This document shows, piece by piece, positions 57,507 to 64,000 of a DNA stretch of 64,000 nucleotides. The stretch comes from Tetracentron sinense (lineage: Eukaryota; Streptophyta; Magnoliopsida; Trochodendrales; Trochodendraceae). Where the stretch lies: positions 9,302,501 to 9,366,500 of the forward strand of contig CM026560.1 of assembly GCA_015143295.1 (NCBI GenBank). Direction: 5' to 3'. Under the pieces are notes generated by a model, which was not told where the DNA came from, made no database searches, and saw only the letters and a list, made by a program, of their open reading frames with translations. Position numbers and translations under genes: made by a program. The stretch's first letter is position 1. Each line of letters opens with the position of its first letter.

Positions 57507-58729
57507 CTTGCACAACATCATCAGATGCTTGTGCGTCTCTGTCAGTCATGGCAAAGACCCTGCCCTGGTTAACCTGACGAGGCTACTAGGTGGGCGGCAA
57601 GGATCTAGAGGCCTGAGATGAAGACCCCTGAAGTGAAGTCTGCCTGCCTGGAGGTCGGACTCCCTGTGGCCCAATCTGTGACTGCTTGTGTGGATAATCC
57701 TGAATCACGTGGCCAACCTCACCACAGTGGAAACATCCACCTGAAAATCTTTGGCAATCCCCAATCTTGTGCCGAAGACCACATACCGTGCACTCCTCGA
57801 ATGCCTTTGATGCGGAGGAAGCCGGAGGCGTAACCCTCGTAGCCTGAAACGTCGTAGGACGTGGTGCCTGAGGCACAAAAGAAGGCCTCTGAGCCAACAT
57901 CGGCTGAGAGAACTAGTATGGTGCAGTCCTAGTCCTCTTCTCAAACTGTGAAGAACCACTAGATTGACCCCGAGATATGCTTCCCCTGAAGCCACTGTCT
58001 CTTCTCCTCATAAACTCTTCCGCATTCTTCTCGGCGATCTTCGCCTTTCCCACTATCTCTCTCCAGGATTCCACTTGGAGAATGGACACCTTCTCTCGGA
58101 TGAAAGCCTTCAACCCCATTTCAAACTTTCTGACCCGTAGGTCTTCAGTCGCCACTAGGTGTGGAGCAAACCTTGACAACTCCATGAACTTAGCCTCATA
58201 CTCGGCTATGTTCATCGTCCTTTGCTCTAAAAGCATAAACTCCCTTGCCTTCTGTTCCCGAATAAATCTGGGAAAGTACTATTCACGGAAGGTTTCTAGG
58301 AACTCCGCCCATGTCCAGGGTTCCCCTGCCTTCACAACATCTCTTTGCCTTTGGGCAGCTCTCCACCAGTGTTCGACTTCACCTTCCATCACGAAGGAAG
58401 CCCATTCAACTCGTTATTCCTCAGTACATCGGAGAGCCCTAAAAGGTCTTCTCCAACTGCATAATCCTGGCCTCTGCCACCATTGGGTCCAGAGTACCAT
58501 AAAAAGTAGGAGGCCGTAGTCTCCGAAAAGCTTCAAGTCCCGCAGTGTGATGCACCGGCGGAGGCACAGGAGTAGTCGGTGGGGTAAGAGTAGGTTTGGC
58601 TACCAACAAAGCCAAGGTCTCTACTATAGAATCCATAGCATTCGTGAAGTAAAGCGGCTCTTCCTCTCTTGGAACCTCACCCTCGGATCTCCGAGTATGG
58701 TAACCACGACCCCAATTACCGTGTCTCAT
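57507..58729 (-). pseudogene. Gag of G3, broken
   Basis: Starts MRHGNWGRGYHTRRSEGE, homologous to the G1 gag start. It then has RRLRPPTFYGTLDPMVAEA, the core with LSRFAPHLVATEDLRVRKFE and MGLKAFIREKVSIL, a linker, the cysteine-rich ECTVCGLRHKIGDC and the CCHC knuckle CFHCGEVGHVIQDY (diverged), then a proline/serine-rich tail. Role as for G1 gag. Several breaks. Confidence 0.82.
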
Positions 58730-59104
58730 GATGTAAAATCCTGAGATCAATTGGCAAAACATGAGTCTAACTTGGATACCAACCTCACACAACATATAGC
58801 AATTCAATCATCATGAAAAGCTAATACTCGCATATAGTATACATCGAAGTACACACATAATCATATAATTATAATTTAGAGTTTTCTAGCGTAGCTAAGA
58901 TCTCTGCGTTGGGCATCCACCCTTTCTGGGATGAGACGAAGAACATAGCCTAACTAGAACCGAGAATAGGATCCTAGACTGACTTAAGGATTCGCTTGAT
59001 ACCAGTTATGTCATGGTAACAAACTAGACGACATTTCCATCTGAGTTCTAAGTTCAAGTCATAGGAAACACTTCCGCTTAGCCCGAGGGAAACCGATCCC
59101 TAGA
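58730..59104 (-). other. Leader of G3 between PBS and gag
   Basis: Untranslated leader of about 375 bp. No ORF, and nothing else recognised. Confidence 0.6.
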
Positions 59105-59116
59105 ACTCTGATACCA
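59105..59116 (-). other. Primer-binding site of G3
   Basis: The plus strand reads ACTCTGATACCA, so sense TGGTATCAGAGT, 4 bp from the 5' LTR edge. It matches the initiator-Met PBS apart from the last base. Confidence 0.88.
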
Positions 59117-59120
59117 AGTC

Positions 59121-61006
59121 TGTCGTGACCCAAAATACCCCCTAGGAGTTAGGGATACTTTGACTCATGACCACCGTATCATACCTCCAATATGATACAT
59201 AAGGCACGCATAGAAACCTATCAGAGTACACAGATATACTTAGCAGAAATGATTTATAATGCACAGCGGAAACAAAACAGAACTTATCATAGCGGAAGCC
59301 AAAATACATAACTAAATACTCCTATTACTTGGTCCAAGTGTGAACCAACAAAATACAACTGTATAAGAATCCAAAAACGTGGAGTGGACAAGTCCCACTC
59401 TCACTTAACAAAATATCATGTCTTCTAACTAATAGAGTCAACAGAAGTCAAAGTCGTGACGCCTATCTATCAGGCCATCATCATGGTAGTGATCCACAGA
59501 AGGCTCTGGATCGAAGTACTCTTCCTCTACCCAACGCTCCGTACCGTACAAATCGAAAGGAACCCGGACACCTGCTGATGATAACAAATATCGGCTGAGC
59601 GTGGAATACTCAGCGTATACAAATTACTAACAATAAAGCAATAATAGCATAGAGCACGCAAATCATGGAGAATGAAATCCTTAAACATATCAAAGCATGC
59701 AAACCATGAAATAGCACATATGAGAAAATCCGAAACCAAAACTGTGTGAGTCATGCGATAATCATAGCCTTATGAGTTCTTAGAGTTCATAGAGTTCATG
59801 GAGTTTCTTAGAGTCATTTATGATCCTTAGAGACATAGAGCAATACCGTAGAACATATCCATAGAGCAAAACATTGAGATCTTAGAGCATTTGTATTCAT
59901 GATCCTTAGAGCTTGTGAAACGATCTTAGAGCTTATCATAGAGTTCTTTTGAGTTTAGTATGATCCTTTTGAGCTTGTGAACCGATCTTAGACAAATCAT
60001 GGAGCTGCTTAGAATCATCATTTAAGTCACTTATTCGAAAACCCTTTTCGTAGCATTGAGAAAATCCATGGAAAACATCGGTTCATGCGAGACATGCGAG
60101 CATAGGAACATATGAGAGTAATATCATGTTTAAACACTCAAAATCCCTTAGAGGCATTTAAACAAACACATAGAGTGCATACTAGTGATAACTTACATCC
60201 AAGTATAAAAATAACCTTTCACAACATAACAAATCAAGATACACATATAGTAGAGGATGAGAAGAACAACACAAGGTAACTAGTAATATCACAAGATTGG
60301 TAGTAGAGTGTATCTACGTTGGTGAAATCAGTGATTTTGATTCCAAAAGCTTGGAACAAGTGAGAATCCTCAAGTTCTTTATTGAAAAACAGCAAAGGAA
60401 TGAAGGACTTGATCTCTCCTTCAAGCTTGAACAACACCTAGCTTCTCTCCTTCTTCTCCCTCTAAAAAACCTCACAAAATAGTGCACTAAGGGTTTCTGA
60501 AACCCTAGGGCACAAACAAGCCTTATATAGGCTAAGGAGTAGTGGTTAAAGTCTTAAAAGCCCTTAATGAAGAAAATCTGCGTATAACCGATCGATCAGT
60601 GGTACAAACCGAGAGATCGGTGGCTGACCAGTCGATCGGTGGTTTCAACAAGGCGATCGGTTGAAAACACCCTCTCTGGAATTTTTCCCCATACAAATTA
60701 GTTAACCGATCGATAGCCACCGAGTAATTGGTATAAGACCGGTCGATCGGAGGTTATCACAGAGCGATCGGTGGTCCCCTGTTGCTGCAAAATCCTATTT
60801 TCACTACTTGAATATTCTCCAATCCAATTCTAACACCCTTTTATGCTTCAAACACACTTATTAAGGATATGTGGACCTATTAAAACATGTACACCATAAA
60901 TCCAAACATGTATATTAACATAAGGCCCATTAGTGTACAAAACCACAATTGAACACTATTCACACACTATTCACTACTTAGTGAGATACGGATTCGGGGT
61001 TCTACA
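59121..61006 (-). mobile_element. 5' LTR of G3
   Basis: 1886 bp, plus strand TGTCGTGACCC...GGGGTTCTACA. It has the conserved hairpin 59594-59614, a TATA-like CTTATATAGG at 60521-60530 and the palindrome array 60588-60770. Confidence 0.93.
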
Positions 61007-61011
61007 AATAT

Positions 61012-61112
61012 GATGGGTATGATTTCTTTGGTCTTATATTTTATCTTTAACAAGATATTTATCATGTTTTAGGTCCTTAGATTGATATTCAATTGAGTCT
61101 TGAGGCACGTAT
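61012..61112 (+). other. Continuation of the Cp3 tail after G3
   Basis: Continuous with 51976-52079 once G3 and one AATAT copy are set aside. It contains ATGTTTTAGGTCCTTAGATT, shared in reverse with 33011-33060. No ORF. Confidence 0.55.
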
Positions 61113-62005
61113 TGTTAGTCATGATGCCCAGAAAGTCATTTAGATTGTAACATTCTTATTAATTTGATTAATAGAGACTTCTTCCTTATCTATTATATAT
61201 TCATTATGGGTAATTGACCATGATCATGAGATGATCTATATGATATGAGATATCGATAAAGGTCCTTAGGATATATTGTAGGAAAGTTATGTGATTGGAT
61301 TATCACAGGCAGATATAACTTTCAAGTTCCTTACACCTTATATAGTCACAGCTATGGGTGAAGTTGGGCACTTCACTTATATGGCTGCCACAATGCTAAG
61401 ATGTTCTCAATAGTTGAGATGTAGTTTTATCTCAAACTATTGTAGTGGAGACTACACATCAGCATATAAGTGCTTAAATATTCATTGAGTAATTGTAAGC
61501 AATGAGAAACCTCTTGCATAAACATACTATCAGATAATTGGTCTCTCATTCACATTGAACAATTTCATTGATCTTTAGATCTGATGAGTTCATTTATAAT
61601 TGAGCAATAATCTGACTGTTTTGATTCCACCAAAGTATTCTTTATCTTAGGGAATACGATACAGTGACAGTTAGATAGTCAGAAAGTTGTTCGAGTCATG
61701 CTGAATTTCAAACAAGAAATTCATACTCATTAATTTGAGAGATTATCTAAGTTTCGGGTAAGACAGACGATTAAGCATAAATCCTACGCAAAAGATTTTG
61801 AAACAAAACAAGTTTGAAATATATTTTATTTAAAATATATTATACTTATAAAATGTTTTTATCAAAATGTTTTACATGAAAAATTGTTTCTCATAGATTA
61901 ATCAGAAGTCTTGGAAACCCAGATGATGTGCAATGGGCTATGAGTTAGATAATATAAATAATCTCGAATGCCCCTTAGGGATAATGTAATTGGAATGATC
62001 AATTG
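61113..62005 (+). mobile_element. Copia LTR family A, plus orientation, partial
   Basis: Starts TGTTAGTCATGATGCCCAG and follows the family A LTR (reverse of 5644 downward) until a gypsy LTR begins at 62006. The rest would lie beyond the window. No target duplication can be tested. Confidence 0.82.
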
Positions 62006-62271
62006 TGTAGCACCCCGGAACTTTTGTATATGCCTTGGGATGTGTTTCAAGGCATGAGACACATGTAATCTCAAAAGAATTCATGAAATGAGAATTTGAA
62101 GCTTTGAGGAATTTTGCTAAGAATGCCATTATCAATTAAATTAATTATTTAAGAATGTCTATAAGTCTCAAAAATGTCCTACGCAAGTTTAGGAGAGATT
62201 AGAATAGAAGAGGAAAAGGTTCAAGTAGTAAGAATGGGTGAAAAGTGAACTCAGCAGCAGATTTGCAGAGC

Positions 62272-62523
62272 AACCGATCGCTCAGTCTTGAGTAGCGATC
62301 GATTGGTCCAAAACTGATCGATCGAAGGCTATCAACTGGTTAACTTTTTTGTATGGGGAAATTTTCCAGAGAGCATGTTTTTGACCGGTCGCTCGGTCAA
62401 GAATACCAATCGCTCGGTAGGCAACCGATCGATCGGTCATAACCACCGCTCAGTCTTCGCGTTTTTGTAGAAATTTCAGTAAGGGCTATTTCGTCTTTTG
62501 GGGGTTAAACCCTTTCCTATAAG
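62272..62523 (+). promoter_or_regulatory. G4 LTR promoter: palindrome array and TATA-like box
   Basis: CGATCG-type sites on both sides of TTTTTTGTATGGGG...TTTTCCAGAGAG, then CCTATAAG at 62516-62523. It has the same order as LTR D. Confidence 0.6.
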
Positions 62524-63439
62524 GCTTTGCCCGAGCCTTAGGGCTTCATTAACTATACTTAGAAGATTTTGAGAGATAGAGAGAGAGGAGAAGGAGATTC
62601 CTAACCTAGGTTTGTGCTTTTGAGAAGAAATCAAAGGGGTGAAGACCCTAGATCATCTCAAGTTCGTTTTCTTCAAGTTCAAGGCTCAAGCACTCATGGA
62701 GCTCGTTTCTCCAAACTAGGGCAGCGATCCTATGGCGTTTTTGCAAGGGTTTTCTTCCCCACACCAAGCTTCCTTCAAGCAAAGGTTTTCTTCTTTCAAG
62801 TTGGAGCTTCAATCAAGGTTTCTACCAAGATCAAGCCTTGATTCAAGGTTAGTACACCCTACTAACTTCTCCTAGCAATAATCTAGGTTCTCTATTGTGA
62901 AATGTGACTCTTGATATTATGGTTTCTTCCTTATGAAATGTATCCTCTCCAACAAATATAAACAAGAGAAGAAAAGGGTATGGATGTGTATGGGGTGTTG
63001 ATTGAGGCGATTGGATGCCGAAATGTATGGATGTGTGTGGTGTGTGCAATGGAAAATGGAGGATGGGCATTTCATAAATAACAAACTTACCTTTATGATT
63101 GAATGGACAACATGCATTAAAAAGAATAAAGATGGACTACTAAGGAACGTTACATGTTATGTGTTTGACAAAATGACTAAACTATGAGTAAATGACTTAA
63201 ATGAAAGAAATGGAAGTAGGCCTTATGCATGTGTTCTTATGAATGATGAATTGATCAAGTGTCATGTAGATTACCCAATTTTTATATGCTTATACTATGA
63301 ATTTAATTGTCATGCAATGTCTCTCTTGCTATCTGTATGCCCATGATTGTCATTATTGGCACGCACACGAGCACGCATGTATACATAAACCGAGGTTTCA
63401 AGAGCATACGCATATAATAATCGACAAGAAAACATTGCA

Positions 63440-63790
63440 TGTCAAAGAGGTTGGTAGCCTAAGGAGATTCGGGTACTAGCCTCTGGCTCACAAAAAAACT
63501 AAAAACACTACCTGTCAAGGAGGTTGGTAGCCCAGGGAGATTCGTGTACTAGCCTCTGGCTCACAAGAAAACTAAACAAGAAAACTAAAATCTACTATAT
63601 GTCAAGGAGGTTCATAGCCCAGGGATATTCGGGTACTAGCCTCTGGCTCACAAGAAAACCATATGTCAAGGAGGTTGGCAGCCCAGGGAGGTTCGGGTGC
63701 TAACCTCTGGCTCACAAGTAAAGGAAAATATTACATGTCAAGGAGGTTGGCAGCACAGGGATGTTTGGGTGCTAGCCTCTGGCTCACAAG
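63440..63790 (+). repeat. Five tandem hairpin units in G4 LTR
   Basis: The G1-type unit GAGGTTGGTAGCC, loop AGGGAGATTC or similar, GGGTACTAGCCTC, ending GGCTCACAAG. Unit spacing varies from about 62 to 88 bp while the arms are kept. Confidence 0.75.
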
Positions 63791-64000
63791 TATACAAGAC
63801 GATGATAAGACATGCATACATGATTTTCTCAAGCCATACCGAGATGTGAAACGGATTTCCAAGCATGAGTTTTATCGGAGTTTTCGTATTCATGCACGCA
63901 CATCAAGATGATTGTATTGTACCATGTTTAATATTGTTTCTTTGTGATGTTCCTCTTACTGCTCTATATTGTATTACTGTTGTTGTGTTTTATTATTGTC

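Larger units (their letters stand above)
52080..61006 (-). mobile_element. G3: complete-outline Ty3/gypsy chromovirus, target duplication AATAT
   Basis: The 8927-bp minus-strand element is flanked by AATAT (52075-52079 and 61007-61011). It has 5' LTR 59121-61006, PBS 59105-59116, gag, spacer, pol, PPT and 3' LTR 52080-53948. It is the only element here with both ends and a matching duplication. The LTRs differ by roughly 3-5% by eye, unevenly along their length and mostly by transitions, so it is probably older than G1 (order of one to two million years at a common plant rate, more in slow lineages). Coding regions are broken in many places. Confidence 0.95.
62006..64000 (+). mobile_element. 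G4: Ty3/gypsy LTR running off the window
   Basis: Starts TGTAGCACCCCGG like the G1 LTR, inserted in the family A LTR with upstream flank AATTG. It has the U3 palindrome array (62272-62460, ACCGATCGATCGGT at 62424-62437), the box near 62345-62375, a TATA-like CCTATAAG at 62516-62523 and five hairpin units (63440-63790). It may be a solo LTR or the 5' LTR of an element outside the window. Confidence 0.88.

Overview
This is a 64-kb block of flowering-plant nuclear DNA made almost entirely of nested LTR retrotransposons. I found no host protein-coding gene, rRNA, tRNA or CRISPR array that I can support. The plant assignment rests on four things: primer-binding sites of the plant initiator-Met type (TGGTATCAGAGC or close), Ty3/gypsy chromovirus (Tekay/Del-like) pol genes, Ty1/copia elements including a Sirevirus-like one with an envelope-like third ORF, and TATA boxes of the plant form (CTATAAATAG). 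The species cannot be named from the sequence. The layering of element in element looks pericentromeric or otherwise heterochromatic.

Layout, left to right. 1-746: part of a gypsy LTR. 747-12507: minus-strand Sirevirus-like copia SV1, holding three solo LTRs (835-3136, 3395-5644, 9641-11956), each with an exact 5-bp target duplication. 12508-19292: minus-strand copia A1 (gag, leader, PBS, 5' LTR), whose LTR holds a solo copia LTR (16142-18353). 19293-20885: a gypsy LTR piece and the 3' end of another copia. 20886-31198: gypsy G1, plus strand, with a solo LTR inside pol (28186-30061). 31199-39295: gypsy LTR pieces, a solo LTR (33255-35504), split copia LTR pieces and two copies of LTR family C. 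39296-45149: gypsy G2, minus strand. 45150-47608: a plus-strand LTR (D). 47609-52079: copia Cp3 pol, plus strand, holding a solo LTR (48970-51368). 52080-61006: gypsy G3, minus strand, with both LTRs, PBS, PPT and target duplication AATAT. 61007-64000: copia LTR A cut by a further gypsy LTR (G4) that runs off the window. All coding regions are broken fossils; G3 is whole in outline but not in coding capacity.

The most interesting signal is in the long LTRs. (1) Upstream of the TATA box most carry an array of short perfect palindromes (ACCGATCGATCGGT, TACGATCGATCGTA or GGTCGACC types); in most of these LTRs the array is split by a conserved box (TTGTATGGG...CCAGAGAG). The same layout occurs in the unrelated Sirevirus-like copia LTR. 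(2) Downstream of the TATA box several LTR subfamilies carry tandem arrays whose units are unrelated in sequence but each fold as a hairpin. In family C the stems show compensatory changes between units, and some of the mismatches become G-U pairs only in the sense RNA. (3) One further hairpin (GCTGAG - 9-nt loop - CTCAGC) recurs in nearly all gypsy LTRs here, with compensatory stem changes. I know of no description of this as an RNA element of plant LTRs; that is an inference from reading, not from a search.
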